Shown here: positions 1 to 7,450 of the stretch, piece by piece | Numbering within the stretch: position 1 is the stretch's first letter | Layout of the letters: every line of letters starts with the position of its first letter | From: an uncultured Clostridium sp. | GTDB taxonomy: Bacteria > Bacillota > Clostridia > TANB77 > CAG-508 | NCBI GenBank assembly: GCA_902462295.1 | Contig: CABQAZ010000020.1 | Span: 1-25,518, forward strand | Length of the DNA: 25,518 bases | Direction: 5' to 3' | Position numbers and translations under genes: made by a program | The notes under the pieces: model-generated | The model's database searches: none | The model's input: the letters and a program-made list of their open reading frames with translations, nothing else | What the model was told of the DNA's origin: nothing

Positions 1-80
1 TCGAAAAAGGATTAAGATTCGCTATTCGTGAAGGTGGTAGAACAGTTGGTTCAGGTGTTGTTGCTGATATACTTGCATAA
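1..80 (+). CDS. tuf: Elongation factor Tu, C-terminal end (partial)
   Basis: Only the last 25 codons and the TAA stop are inside the window; the gene begins upstream. The reading frame starting at base 3 gives EKGLRFAIREGGRTVGSGVV followed by ADILA. This is the strongly conserved C-terminal strand of domain 3 of EF-Tu, the GTPase that brings aminoacyl-tRNA to the ribosome. The RFAIREGGRTVG block is nearly invariant in bacterial EF-Tu, so the call is firm despite the short piece. A terminator follows 10 bases after the stop, so tuf ends its transcription unit here. Confidence 0.95.
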   Translation, partial: EKGLRFAIREGGRTVGSGVVADILA

Positions 81-90
81 TTATATAAAA

Positions 91-121
91 AAAAGGAGCA
101 AAGAAATTTGCTTCTTTTTTT
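91..121 (+). terminator. Intrinsic terminator of tuf
   Basis: The stem pairs AGGAGCAAA with TTTGCTTCT (one G-U pair) around a short loop and is followed directly by a run of seven or more T. It lies just after the tuf stop codon. Confidence 0.85.
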
Positions 122-180
122 GTGTAGTATTACATTAATATTACATTAATATTAAGAAAATATTACATTTAAATATGTTG

Positions 181-209
181 TTGACAAAAAAAAATAGTTA
201 TTATATTAT
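181..209 (+). promoter_or_regulatory. Distal sigma-A type promoter of the 811-aa repeat protein gene
   Basis: A TTGACA -35 box (181-186) is followed after 17 bases by TATTAT (204-209). A perfect TATAAT also occurs at 207-212, but with a 20-base spacer. It would drive the gene starting at 316, leaving a leader of about 100 bases. Confidence 0.6.
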
Positions 210-232
210 AATAGAGAAGATATATAATGAAA

Positions 233-267
233 AAGATTACATAAATTGTTGCGTTTGTAGTAATCTT
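233..267. promoter_or_regulatory. 8-bp inverted repeat (AAGATTAC / GTAATCTT) between two promoters
   Basis: A perfect 8-bp dyad, arms 233-240 and 260-267, is separated by 19 bases. It lies downstream of the distal promoter and encloses the -35 box (249-254) of the proximal one. It could be an operator for a dimeric regulator or a leader hairpin; the sequence does not decide between them. Confidence 0.4.
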
Positions 268-277
268 ATGATATAAT
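249..277 (+). promoter_or_regulatory. Proximal sigma-A type promoter of the 811-aa repeat protein gene
   Basis: TTGCGT (249-254), 17 bases, then a perfect TATAAT (272-277). It is 39 bases ahead of the start codon at 316. Confidence 0.55.
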
Positions 278-315
278 ATGAATTAGATGTAAAAAATATT
301 AAAGGGGGAAATTTA

Positions 316-2751
316 ATGGACGAATTACTTCAATTACAAATTCAATTAAGAGAGAGTGCTAAAAGAATGGAAGAATATAAGAGAATTGGAGATTATGAAC
401 GAGAATTAGGAGAGCATAAAACATATAATGAATTGATTAAAAAGATAAGTGAGTTAAAAGGTAAATGGCATCCTGATTTAACACCAGAACAAATAGAGGA
501 ATTAAAAGCTGAAGGATTAGAACCAGGAGACCCAGAATATAATCAATATTTAATGGAACATGGTATAGATCCAAGAAAGAATGTAAGAAATGGAAAGACA
601 GTATCAGCTCAAGGCCAAAAAAGTGAATGGCATCCTGATTTAACACCAGAACAAATAGAGGAATTAAAAGCTGAAGGATTAGAACCAGGAGACCCAGAAT
701 ATAATCAATATTTAATGGAACATGGTATAGATCCAAGAAAGAATGTAAGAAATGGAAAGACAGTATCAGCTCAAGGCCAAAAAAGTGAATGGCATCCTGA
801 TTTAACACCAGAACAAATAGAGGAATTAAAAGCTGAAGGATTAGAACCAGGAGACCCAGAATATAACCAATACTTAATGGAACATGGTATAGATCCAAGA
901 AAAAATCCTAAAAGAGAGCCAGCAAATCTAGGTGGGCATGGAGAGCTAGGGGGCTCAGGAAGACCAGAAGGTCAAGAAGAACAGGAAGGACCAGGAGGTT
1001 CAGGAGAACATGTAAACCCAGCTAATCAGAGATTACCAATAAGAAGCTTTTGGGAAATATATAATGATACATGTACAGAACATGTTGGAAGTATTCCTAA
1101 TATTATATATAAATTAGCACATATGCCTCTTTGGAATAGAGATGAGGATACAGTACAAAAAGTATTGAGTATAATTCCTACAATATTTAAAGCTCCTGTA
1201 AAGCTTTTGGCAAAATTACCAAATGCAATATTAAAAACAGACGAAAAAGTGCAAATAATGAAAGAGAATATTGAAGAGTTAAGTCCAGAGGATTTTCAAA
1301 TTTTAGTTCAAAGTCCAGAAGAAGTAAATAGAATGTTTAATGCAAATATAAAAGATAATTTTGATAAAGACTTTTTAGAACCACAATTTATGAAACAATA
1401 TAAGGTTAATAATGCATATTTAGATGTTGTTAGAGGAAGATTAGGTAGAGAAAGAAATACAGCTATTAATTATTATAATGAACAAGCAATGGAGGCTCAA
1501 AGAAGAATTAATGACTTAGATGAAATAGGAAGAGAAAATTGGACACCAGATCAAATAGATGAATATAATCGTGCAACTATTGAATATGCTAGTTGTGAGG
1601 AACAAGGTAGAAAATGTCGTGAAGAATTGGATAGATTTGATGATGGTGCTAAAAAGAAATCAAGTTCACATAGAAATATATCAGGATGGTTTTTAGCTAA
1701 ATTTAATCCAGATAATAGAGAACAAAATGAGGAAATGGCAGAATTATCAAAAGCTAGAAGAGAAATGGGACAAATGGGAGATTATACACAAGTTAGTCAA
1801 ATTACTGGAGAGATGAGAAATTATGCAAAAGAGAATACACAGGTTGAACAAATAGGTAGAAATTCAAGGAATCGCATTGATGTAGGCATATATAGTAAGA
1901 CTAGTGCAGTTGAAACATTAGAAATGGGAGAGCAAACTAAAGGAAGATTAGCACTTGCAGATGTATCACTTGTAGCTTCATTAGTGGGATGGATGAATCA
2001 GGTAAAAACTCATATGGCAAATAAAAACATTATAAAATCACATAATGAACAGTTAGAAAATGTAAATAATGCTAATTCAAATATTACTGTTAAGGGTAAA
2101 GTTAAAATATCAGATTCGAAAAATGCGCAAGAAGTTCAAGAATCTATAGCAAGACAAAGTGTAGAAGCAGGATTAAATAGAGCAGAAAGAGGAAATTTAG
2201 ATGGAACTAACTGGGATATGGGAACAGAATATCATCAGATTGATCTTCAATCACATGTTGACTCAGCTAACGCTGTTTCAAAAGCTGAATCAATGATTAA
2301 ACAAGGAAATAGTTTAGGTGCTTTGAAAACAGCCAATGACTATTATACTAGAGTGCAAAATAGTACACGTTCAAATATATCAAATTATATGACTGCAAAT
2401 CCTCAGCATGATTATTCAGCATTTTTATTTGGTGATAAAGCTAATATGAGTAAAGTATATGAATTTTTTGCAAATGGTACTATACCATACAAAACTAATG
2501 TAACTGCAACAATGGCTGAAATGATGGGAAAATTACAAGGTGGACTAGATTTAAATGGAGTTTTATTCTCAACAGCAAATGCATTATATCAGTCACAAAG
2601 AGAGGGAATTAAAGATTTTAATAAAAGAATAAAATCCAATGGTGGATATGAAAGATCTAACGAACAGAATAATGAACAAACTACTAATAGACAGAATAAT
2701 GAACAAACTAATAGACAAAATGATGAACAAGAAGAAGATAGAGATTTGTAG
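316..2751 (+). CDS. Large hydrophilic protein of unknown function with three 54-residue tandem repeats
   Basis: I do not recognise this 811-residue protein. An AGGGGGA ribosome binding site fixes the ATG at 316. Residues 1-50 are a charged, probably coiled-coil helix. Residues 51-196 hold two full repeats and one partial repeat of a 54-residue unit beginning WHPDLTPEQIEELK and containing the core GLEPGDPEYNQYLMEHGIDP. Residues about 200-235 form a Gly/Glu/Pro-rich linker. The rest is mostly charged and helical, with one mildly hydrophobic stretch (LADVSLVASLVGW). The C-terminus is an Asn/Gln/Glu-rich tail made of short repeats. No signal peptide or clear membrane span is visible, so a cytosolic or scaffold-like protein is the simplest guess. 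The next gene starts 27 bases downstream and is likely co-transcribed. Two promoters and a dyad precede it. An enzymatic role is not supported by any motif I can see. Confidence 0.85.
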   Translation: MDELLQLQIQLRESAKRMEEYKRIGDYERELGEHKTYNELIKKISELKGKWHPDLTPEQIEELKAEGLEPGDPEYNQYLMEHGIDPRKNVRNGKTVSAQGQKSEWHPDLTPEQIEELKAEGLEPGDPEYNQYLMEHGIDPRKNVRNGKTVSAQGQKSEWHPDLTPEQIEELKAEGLEPGDPEYNQYLMEHGIDPRKNPKREPANLGGHGELGGSGRPEGQEEQEGPGGSGEHVNPANQRLPIRSFWEIYNDTCTEHVGSIPNIIYKLAHMPLWNRDEDTVQKVLSIIPTIFKAPVKLLAKLPNAILKTDEKVQIMKENIEELSPEDFQILVQSPEEVNRMFNANIKDNFDKDFLEPQFMKQYKVNNAYLDVVRGRLGRERNTAINYYNEQAMEAQRRINDLDEIGRENWTPDQIDEYNRATIEYASCEEQGRKCREELDRFDDGAKKKSSSHRNISGWFLAKFNPDNREQNEEMAELSKARREMGQMGDYTQVSQITGEMRNYAKENTQVEQIGRNSRNRIDVGIYSKTSAVETLEMGEQTKGRLALADVSLVASLVGWMNQVKTHMANKNIIKSHNEQLENVNNANSNITVKGKVKISDSKNAQEVQESIARQSVEAGLNRAERGNLDGTNWDMGTEYHQIDLQSHVDSANAVSKAESMIKQGNSLGALKTANDYYTRVQNSTRSNISNYMTANPQHDYSAFLFGDKANMSKVYEFFANGTIPYKTNVTATMAEMMGKLQGGLDLNGVLFSTANALYQSQREGIKDFNKRIKSNGGYERSNEQNNEQTTNRQNNEQTNRQNDEQEEDRDL
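466..903 (+). repeat. Tandem 162-bp in-frame repeat, about 2.7 copies
   Basis: Units begin with TGGCATCCTGATTTA at 466, 628 and 790, a period of exactly 162 bases (54 codons). By eye, copies 1 and 2 are identical over the full unit. Copy 3 differs at two silent positions (AATAACCAATACTTA against AATAATCAATATTTA) and then diverges after about 110 bases. The near identity at silent sites points to recent duplication or ongoing homogenisation. Confidence 0.95.
2664..2733 (+). repeat. Short imperfect coding repeats for an Asn/Gln/Glu-rich tail
   Basis: ACAGAATAATGAACAAACT recurs at 2664 and 2691, with a degenerate copy at 2715 (periods of 27 and 24 bases). It encodes the tail with NNEQTNRQ-like units at the end of the 811-residue protein. 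The tail is low complexity and probably disordered. Confidence 0.75.
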
Positions 2752-2777
2752 TATGTAATAAAAGAGAGGAGATACAA

Positions 2778-3056
2778 ATGACATATAAAGCAAGAATAAA
2801 ATTTGACAATAGTGAATGGCTTGTAATAGATAATATTGAATATGAAGGAATAAAGTATTATTATATAATAGAAGATATATCAGAACAGTTAAATGATTTA
2901 AAGAGTTTAGAAGATTATAATGGAAACTATAAAATGGAATTTATACATAAACTACCAAATGGATTATATACAAATGTAACTGATCAAAATTTAATAGATA
3001 TATTGTTTGCTATTGTTGGAAGAGATAATTTTTTAAGCAAAAAAGATTTTGAATAA
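2778..3056 (+). CDS. Small hypothetical protein, 92 aa
   Basis: I do not recognise a family with certainty. The GAGGAG site eight bases ahead of the ATG, and the 26-base gap from the preceding gene, support a real co-transcribed gene. The product is acidic and rich in aromatic residues, alternating short beta-like stretches (YKARIKF, WLVIDNIEY, KYYYIIEDI) with a more helical C-terminal half. No signal peptide or membrane segment is visible. The pattern is reminiscent of small DUF1292-like cytosolic proteins, but no diagnostic residue supports that name. A terminator follows the stop codon, so this is the last gene of its unit. Confidence 0.75.
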   Translation: MTYKARIKFDNSEWLVIDNIEYEGIKYYYIIEDISEQLNDLKSLEDYNGNYKMEFIHKLPNGLYTNVTDQNLIDILFAIVGRDNFLSKKDFE

Positions 3057-3066
3057 GTAATATAAG

Positions 3067-3096
3067 AGGGTGTATTAAAATATACGCCCTTTTTAT
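3067..3096 (+). terminator. Intrinsic terminator after the 92-aa gene
   Basis: AGGGTGTAT (3067-3075) pairs with ATACGCCCT (3082-3090) with one wobble pair and a 6-base loop, followed by TTTTT. Confidence 0.85.
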
Positions 3097-3100
3097 TATA

Positions 3101-3128
3101 AAAATAAAAGAACGAATTATTTCGTTCT
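3101..3128 (-). terminator. Intrinsic terminator of acpP
   Basis: On the minus strand AGAACGAA, a 4-base loop and TTCGTTCT form a perfect 8-bp stem (arms 3121-3128 and 3109-3116), followed by TTTATTTT. It lies 10 bases after the acpP stop and converges with the plus-strand terminator beside it. Confidence 0.8.
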
Positions 3129-3138
3129 CATTTTCTAT

Positions 3139-3378
3139 TTATACATTTTCTTTTATGTAATCAACTACATCTCCTACAGTGACAACTTTTTCTGCATCTG
3201 CGTCTGGAATTTCAATATCAAATTCTTCTTCTAATGCCATTACTAATTCTACTATATCTAAAGAATCAGCTCCTAAATCATCAATAAAAGATGCTTCCAT
3301 TGTAACAGCTGTATCTGCAACACCTAATTGTTCTACAATTATTCCTTTTACTTTTTCAAATACTTCTTCTGAACTCAT
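3139..3378 (-). CDS. acpP: Acyl carrier protein
   Basis: The 79-residue acidic product is acyl carrier protein, which holds growing fatty acyl chains on a phosphopantetheine arm during type II fatty acid synthesis in the cytosol. The attachment site is Ser39 in the classic GADSLDIVELVMALEEEF motif, and the length is normal. I chose the ATG at 3378 because AGGAGGTG lies just upstream at ideal spacing; an in-frame ATG seven codons earlier precedes that binding site and would put it inside the coding region. The gene lies downstream of plsX on the same strand but has its own TTGACA promoter and its own terminator. PlsX takes acyl groups from acyl-ACP, so the pairing is functional. Confidence 0.97.
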   Translation of the reverse strand: MSSEEVFEKVKGIIVEQLGVADTAVTMEASFIDDLGADSLDIVELVMALEEEFDIEIPDADAEKVVTVGDVVDYIKENV

Positions 3379-3403
3379 TACAAGTTCACCTCCTCTCATG
3401 TGC

Positions 3404-3423
3404 TAAATGATATTTTTCATTTA
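3404..3423 (-). promoter_or_regulatory. Small dyad in the acpP leader
   Basis: TAAATGA and TCATTTA form a perfect 7-bp inverted repeat with a 6-base spacer, between the acpP promoter and its ribosome binding site. It does not resemble the FapR operator consensus. It may be a weak leader hairpin or chance in AT-rich DNA. Confidence 0.25.
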
Positions 3424-3446
3424 ATTAATCAATTTCACCTTTAACA

Positions 3447-3475
3447 TTTATATTATATGTTTATTGTTTTGTCAA
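3447..3475 (-). promoter_or_regulatory. Sigma-A type promoter of acpP
   Basis: On the minus strand: TTGACA (3475-3470), a 17-base spacer, then TATAAA (3452-3447). It lies in the gap between plsX and acpP, so acpP can be expressed independently at a high level. Confidence 0.7.
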
Positions 3476-3541
3476 GCATATTTATAATATTTTTTGTTTT
3501 TTATACTACTTATTCAGTATTTTAATTCAATTCAGCTGTTT

Positions 3542-4570
3542 TCAAGCCTTTGCACTATTTTTTTCAAATTCTTCTATCATTTTATCAACTGCTTTGTTTT
3601 CTACAAATTTTTCAGCTTGCTTAATTGTAAATTCAAAAAGTGTTTCATCACTACTTCCATGTGCTTTTACAACAGGTTTTTTTACTCCTAAGAATAGGGC
3701 TCCCCCATATGATTTATAATCCATTGTTTTTTTAAATCTATTTATTGCTGGAAGACATGGTATTGTACATATTTTAGAAATTAAGCTTTGTGTTAAACTT
3801 TCTGATAATGTTCTTTTTACAAATTTTCCAAGACCTTCTGTTGTTTTTAAAAATACGTTCCCTGTAAATCCATCAGTTACTATTGCATCAATTTCTCCAG
3901 AAAATGCATCTCTTCCTTCTACATTTCCGATAAAGTTAATACCTAATTCATCTGATTTTTCTTTTAGTAATTTATAACTTTCTTTTACTAACTCATTTCC
4001 TTTTGTTTCTTCTGTTCCTATATTTAATAACCCTATTGCTGGATGTTCTATCCCAAATGTATTTTTTAAATATATTGTTGACATTTGGGCGAATTGTAGT
4101 AAGTTTATTGGTTTACAGTTTGTATTTGAACCTGAATCTATAAGTAATAATTGACTTTTATATGCTGGAAGTATTCCAGCAAGTGCAGGCCTATCTATTC
4201 CTTTTATTCTTCCTACAAGTAGTGTTGCTCCTGCTAATAGTGCTCCAGAATTTCCTGCAGAAATAAATACATCTCCGTCACCATTTTTTAGCATTTTAAA
4301 TCCAACAACCATTGAAGAGTCTTTTTTATGTTTTATTGCAACTGTTGGCTGATCTTCCATATCTATTGTTTCTGTTGCATTTTTTATTTTTAGTCTTGAT
4401 GATATTTCTTCCATTTCTTTGCCTGAAAATTCTTTTATTTTATTTCTAATAATATCTTCTTTCCCTATTAGTGTTACATCTGCTTTAACTTGATTTATAG
4501 CTTTTAATGCTCCTTTTATATTAGCATCTGGAGCATTATCTCCACCCATTGCATCTAACAATATATTCAT
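3542..4570 (-). CDS. plsX: Phosphate acyltransferase PlsX
   Basis: PlsX converts acyl-ACP and inorganic phosphate to acyl-phosphate, the donor used by PlsY to start phospholipid synthesis at the inner face of the membrane. The 342-residue length fits the family. Diagnostic segments are the N-terminal MNILLDAMGGDNAP, the central FISAGNSGALLAGATLLVGR, LLIDSGSNTNC, GLLNIGTEETKGN, and the C-terminal YGGALFLGV followed by VKAHGSSD. The ATG at 4570 has an AAGGG sequence roughly 14 bases upstream, a rather long spacing, but no better in-frame start is present. It is transcribed divergently from rnc. In many Firmicutes plsX, acpP, rnc and smc run in one direction; here the order is kept but plsX-acpP is inverted relative to rnc. 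Confidence 0.97.
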   Translation of the reverse strand: MNILLDAMGGDNAPDANIKGALKAINQVKADVTLIGKEDIIRNKIKEFSGKEMEEISSRLKIKNATETIDMEDQPTVAIKHKKDSSMVVGFKMLKNGDGDVFISAGNSGALLAGATLLVGRIKGIDRPALAGILPAYKSQLLLIDSGSNTNCKPINLLQFAQMSTIYLKNTFGIEHPAIGLLNIGTEETKGNELVKESYKLLKEKSDELGINFIGNVEGRDAFSGEIDAIVTDGFTGNVFLKTTEGLGKFVKRTLSESLTQSLISKICTIPCLPAINRFKKTMDYKSYGGALFLGVKKPVVKAHGSSDETLFEFTIKQAEKFVENKAVDKMIEEFEKNSAKA

Positions 4571-4633
4571 GTTTATATTTCATTCCCTTTCTCTATGTTA
4601 TTCTTAATAATTATGATTATTCGTGTTGTTTCT

Positions 4634-4662
4634 ATTTTATTATGCTTTTCTTAAAATTGCAA
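4634..4662 (-). promoter_or_regulatory. Candidate promoter of plsX
   Basis: On the minus strand: TTGCAA (4662-4657), a 17-base spacer and TAAAAT (4639-4634), about 65 bases upstream of the plsX start. The match is moderate in AT-rich DNA. Confidence 0.45.
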
Positions 4663-4682
4663 TAGTTTTATAAAAAAAGCTA

Positions 4683-4710
4683 TTGAAAAAAACATAAAAT
4701 AGTATATAAT
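4683..4710 (+). promoter_or_regulatory. Promoter of the rnc operon
   Basis: TTGAAA (4683-4688), a 16-base spacer, then a perfect TATAAT (4705-4710), 26 bases ahead of the rnc start. Confidence 0.6.
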
Positions 4711-4736
4711 ATAAATATAAAAAAATGGAGGCAAAT

Positions 4737-5405
4737 ATGAAAAGTTTAGAAGAAAAAATAGGATATAAATTTAAAGACAAAGAATTACTAAAAAAAGCAT
4801 TAACACATACATCATATGCATATGAACATGGAGTAGAAAGTAATGAAAAGTTAGAATTTTTAGGAGATAGTATCTTAGAATTTGTTTCAAGTATTTATTT
4901 ATATGAAAATTATTCTAACTTAAAAGAAGGAGAAATGACTAAAGTCAGAGCAACTGTAGTATGTGAAGCAAGTCTATATAAAATAGCACAAATGCATGAT
5001 TTTAGTGATTTCTTATATCTTGGAAAATCAGAAAGAATGATGAACAAAGAAGTAAGACCAGCGATTTTAGCAGACAGTGTAGAAGCAGTAATTGCAGGAA
5101 TATATTTAGATGGAGGATTAGAAAAAGCAAAAAAATTTATTATTGATAATTTAAAAGAACCAATAAAAAATGCAAGTAAACATGTAGGACAAAAAGACTA
5201 TAAAACTGTATTGCAAGAAAAACTACAAAAAAATGGTGAAGTTGAAATAAAATATACAATCTTAAAAGAGACAGGACCAGATCATGACAAAACATTCGAA
5301 GCACAAGTAGAATGCAATCATAAAAAATTAGCAGAAGGAACAGGAAAGTCAAAAAAACTTGCAGAAATGGAGGCTGCAAGAAAAGCTTTAGAAAATATAA
5401 AATAA
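4737..5405 (+). CDS. rnc: Ribonuclease III
   Basis: RNase III cuts double-stranded RNA during rRNA and mRNA processing. Residues 1-145 form the catalytic domain with the signature NEKLEFLGDSILE; the metal-binding acids are E40, D44, D113 and E116, in the last pair within ADSVEAVIAGIYLDGG. Residues about 152-222 are the double-stranded RNA binding domain, ending KSKKLAEMEAARKALENI. The product has 222 residues, the usual size. I chose the ATG at 4737 because TGGAGG lies 5 bases ahead of it; an in-frame ATG at 4725 overlaps that binding site. It has its own promoter and is followed 13 bases later by the radical SAM gene, the usual clostridial neighbour. Confidence 0.97.
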   Translation: MKSLEEKIGYKFKDKELLKKALTHTSYAYEHGVESNEKLEFLGDSILEFVSSIYLYENYSNLKEGEMTKVRATVVCEASLYKIAQMHDFSDFLYLGKSERMMNKEVRPAILADSVEAVIAGIYLDGGLEKAKKFIIDNLKEPIKNASKHVGQKDYKTVLQEKLQKNGEVEIKYTILKETGPDHDKTFEAQVECNHKKLAEGTGKSKKLAEMEAARKALENIK

Positions 5406-5418
5406 AAGAGGTGAAATT

Positions 5419-6480
5419 ATGAAAAAACACTATATCATACCAATATTTGTACCGCATTTAGGATGTCCAAATGATTGTGTATTTTGCAATCAAAGATCAA
5501 TAAGTGGACAACAAAAAATGATAACTGCTGAAGATGTAAGAAAAACGATAGAGTTTTATCTAGAAAATATTAAAGAAAAAGACGCAAAAAAAGAAGTAGC
5601 TTTTTTTGGTGGAAGTTTTACAGGAATAGAAGAAGAAAAACAAGAAGAATTTTTGCAAATTGCATATGAATATATAAAGCAAGGAAAAATTGAAAGCATA
5701 AGAATATCAACAAGACCAGATTATATAGATAAAAAAATTTTAAAAAGACTAAAAAAATATAAAGTAGAAACAATAGAATTAGGAGTACAATCAGCAAATG
5801 ATTACATACTAAAAAAAGCAAATAGAGGACATACATTTGAGGATGTAAAAAGAGCATCAAAAATGATAAGATGGCATGGATTTAAATTGGGACATCAGAT
5901 GATGGTAGGACTACCAGAGAGTACAAGAATAGATGAAATAAATACTGCTAAAGAATTAATAAAATTAAAACCTAAAATGGTTAGAATATATCCAGTTCTA
6001 GTAATAAAAAATACAAAGTTAGAAAAAGATTTTATGGAAGAAAAATATACACCATTAACAGTAGTACAAGCAGTAGAAACATGTAAAGAGTTGGTTACTA
6101 TGTTTAATAGAAAAGGAATAGAAGTAATTAGAGTTGGTTTACAAAATACTGATGAGATAACTGATCCAAATATAAAGGGAAGTGAAGTTGTTGCAGGTCC
6201 ATATCATCCTGCATTTAGACAACTTGTGGAGTCAGGCTTATGGTATGATACTATTGTTGCAAAAATAAAACAATTAAATGTAAAAGTAAAAAAAGTACAA
6301 GTAACTGTTAATCCTCAAGATGTAAATAATGTAATAGGACATAAAAGAGAAAATATTGAGAAACTTAAAGAAATGTATTCATTAGATTTAATTGTTAAAC
6401 AAGATAAGAATATAAAACCTGGAAAATTAGAATTAAAAGTATTAGAAAAATATCCTGAATTTTTAGAAGATCATAAATAA
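5419..6480 (+). CDS. Elp3-like radical SAM protein without acetyltransferase domain
   Basis: The 353-residue product is a radical SAM enzyme. The iron-sulfur cluster cysteines C16, C20 and C23 lie in HLGCPNDCVFCNQ, followed by the FFGGSFTG motif, ISTRPDYID and ELGVQSANDYILKKANRGHT, all typical of the Elp3/oxygen-independent coproporphyrinogen oxidase-like branch. The C-terminal 60 residues contain VIGHKRENIEKLKE, which looks like a small KH-like RNA-binding segment (inference). The GNAT acetyltransferase domain of full Elp3 is absent. In clostridia this gene commonly sits between rnc and smc, and its substrate is unknown; an RNA modification role is plausible. An AGAGGTG site precedes the ATG. 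It is in an operon with rnc upstream and the PstS-like gene 25 bases downstream. Confidence 0.9.
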   Translation: MKKHYIIPIFVPHLGCPNDCVFCNQRSISGQQKMITAEDVRKTIEFYLENIKEKDAKKEVAFFGGSFTGIEEEKQEEFLQIAYEYIKQGKIESIRISTRPDYIDKKILKRLKKYKVETIELGVQSANDYILKKANRGHTFEDVKRASKMIRWHGFKLGHQMMVGLPESTRIDEINTAKELIKLKPKMVRIYPVLVIKNTKLEKDFMEEKYTPLTVVQAVETCKELVTMFNRKGIEVIRVGLQNTDEITDPNIKGSEVVAGPYHPAFRQLVESGLWYDTIVAKIKQLNVKVKKVQVTVNPQDVNNVIGHKRENIEKLKEMYSLDLIVKQDKNIKPGKLELKVLEKYPEFLEDHK

Positions 6481-6505
6481 ATAATAAAATAAAGGGGAAG
6501 TTTAT

Positions 6506-7450
6506 ATGGAAAAAAATAAATTGGTTATAAATATACTATTAATAATTATAATGATATTAGTAGTTTTAGGATGTATTATAGGATATTTTTATTTCACAAA
6601 AGATAAAACAAAACCAATAATAGACCCAGAGGAGAAAAAGAATATACAAAATCAAGAAAAGGTATTTTCAGAAGAAAACTATCCTAAAATAGATGGCTCA
6701 ACAGCAACATTACCACTAGCAGAAGCATTTAAAGCAAACTTTACGGGAACAGACATCAAAGATGTAAAAGTTACTCATTCAAAAACACATAATTCATATG
6801 TTAATTTAATAAATGGAGATACTGATTTGATATTAGTAACATACCCATCAGAAGATGAAAAAAAATTAGCAAAAGAAAAAAATGTAGAATTAGAGATTGT
6901 TCCAATAGTAAAGGAAGCATTTGTATTTTTTGTGAATAAAGAGAACACAGTTGATAATTTAACATTAGAGCAAGTTCAAGATATATATTCAGGAAAGATA
7001 AAAAATTGGAAAGATGTAGGTGGAGAAAATCAAAAAATAATAGCATATCAAAGACCAGAAAATTCAGGAAGTCAAACAGGAATGATGGAATTAGTAATGA
7101 AAGGTAAAAAAATGATAGATCCAGTTACAGAAACAATCGCTCAAAGTATGGCAGATATAGTTGATGTCATATCAGATTATAATAATGGAAAAAATGCAAT
7201 TGGATATTCATATTATTATTATGCAACAGCAATGTATTCATCAGATAAAATGAAATTATTATCTATTGATGGAACAGCTCCTACATATGATAATATAAAA
7301 ACAGGATTATATGGAATACAAACGGCGTATTATGCGGTTATAAGAAAAGATGAACCAGAAGATAGTGATGCTCGTAAATTGCTAGATTTGATGAAGTCTG
7401 AAAGAGGACAAAATGTAGCAAAGGAGGCTGGCTATGTTCAAAACTACTAA
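6506..7450 (+). CDS. PstS-like phosphate-binding protein, membrane-anchored
   Basis: The 314-residue protein has an N-terminal hydrophobic segment (about residues 8-30) and then a periplasmic-binding-type fold. The family signature is IDGSTATLPLAEAF near residue 60, followed by DLILVTYPSEDE, VEAFVFFVNKENTVDNL-like strands, LEQVQDIYSGKIKNWKDVGG and RPENSGSQTGMMELVM. These match PstS-type phosphate-binding proteins. A cysteine inside the hydrophobic stretch (VVLGC) could be a lipid attachment site, but the hydrophobic run continues past it, so a membrane anchor is as likely. No pstC, pstA or pstB gene is nearby, which suggests a sensing or signalling use, or a transporter encoded elsewhere. The next gene overlaps its last 17 bases, so the two are translationally coupled. 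Confidence 0.88.
   Translation: MEKNKLVINILLIIIMILVVLGCIIGYFYFTKDKTKPIIDPEEKKNIQNQEKVFSEENYPKIDGSTATLPLAEAFKANFTGTDIKDVKVTHSKTHNSYVNLINGDTDLILVTYPSEDEKKLAKEKNVELEIVPIVKEAFVFFVNKENTVDNLTLEQVQDIYSGKIKNWKDVGGENQKIIAYQRPENSGSQTGMMELVMKGKKMIDPVTETIAQSMADIVDVISDYNNGKNAIGYSYYYYATAMYSSDKMKLLSIDGTAPTYDNIKTGLYGIQTAYYAVIRKDEPEDSDARKLLDLMKSERGQNVAKEAGYVQNY

Noticed and set aside
437..898. Minus-strand open frame of 153 codons across the tandem repeats
   Set aside because: It mirrors the 162-bp repeats of the plus-strand gene, has no binding site, and is a low-complexity hydrophobic translation of A-rich coding DNA.
466..903. Possible CRISPR-like array
   Set aside because: The units are directly adjacent 162-base in-frame coding repeats with no short repeat / unique spacer alternation.
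3379..3399. Upstream ATG for acyl carrier protein at 3399
   Set aside because: It would put the AGGAGG binding site inside the coding region and gives an atypical N-terminus.
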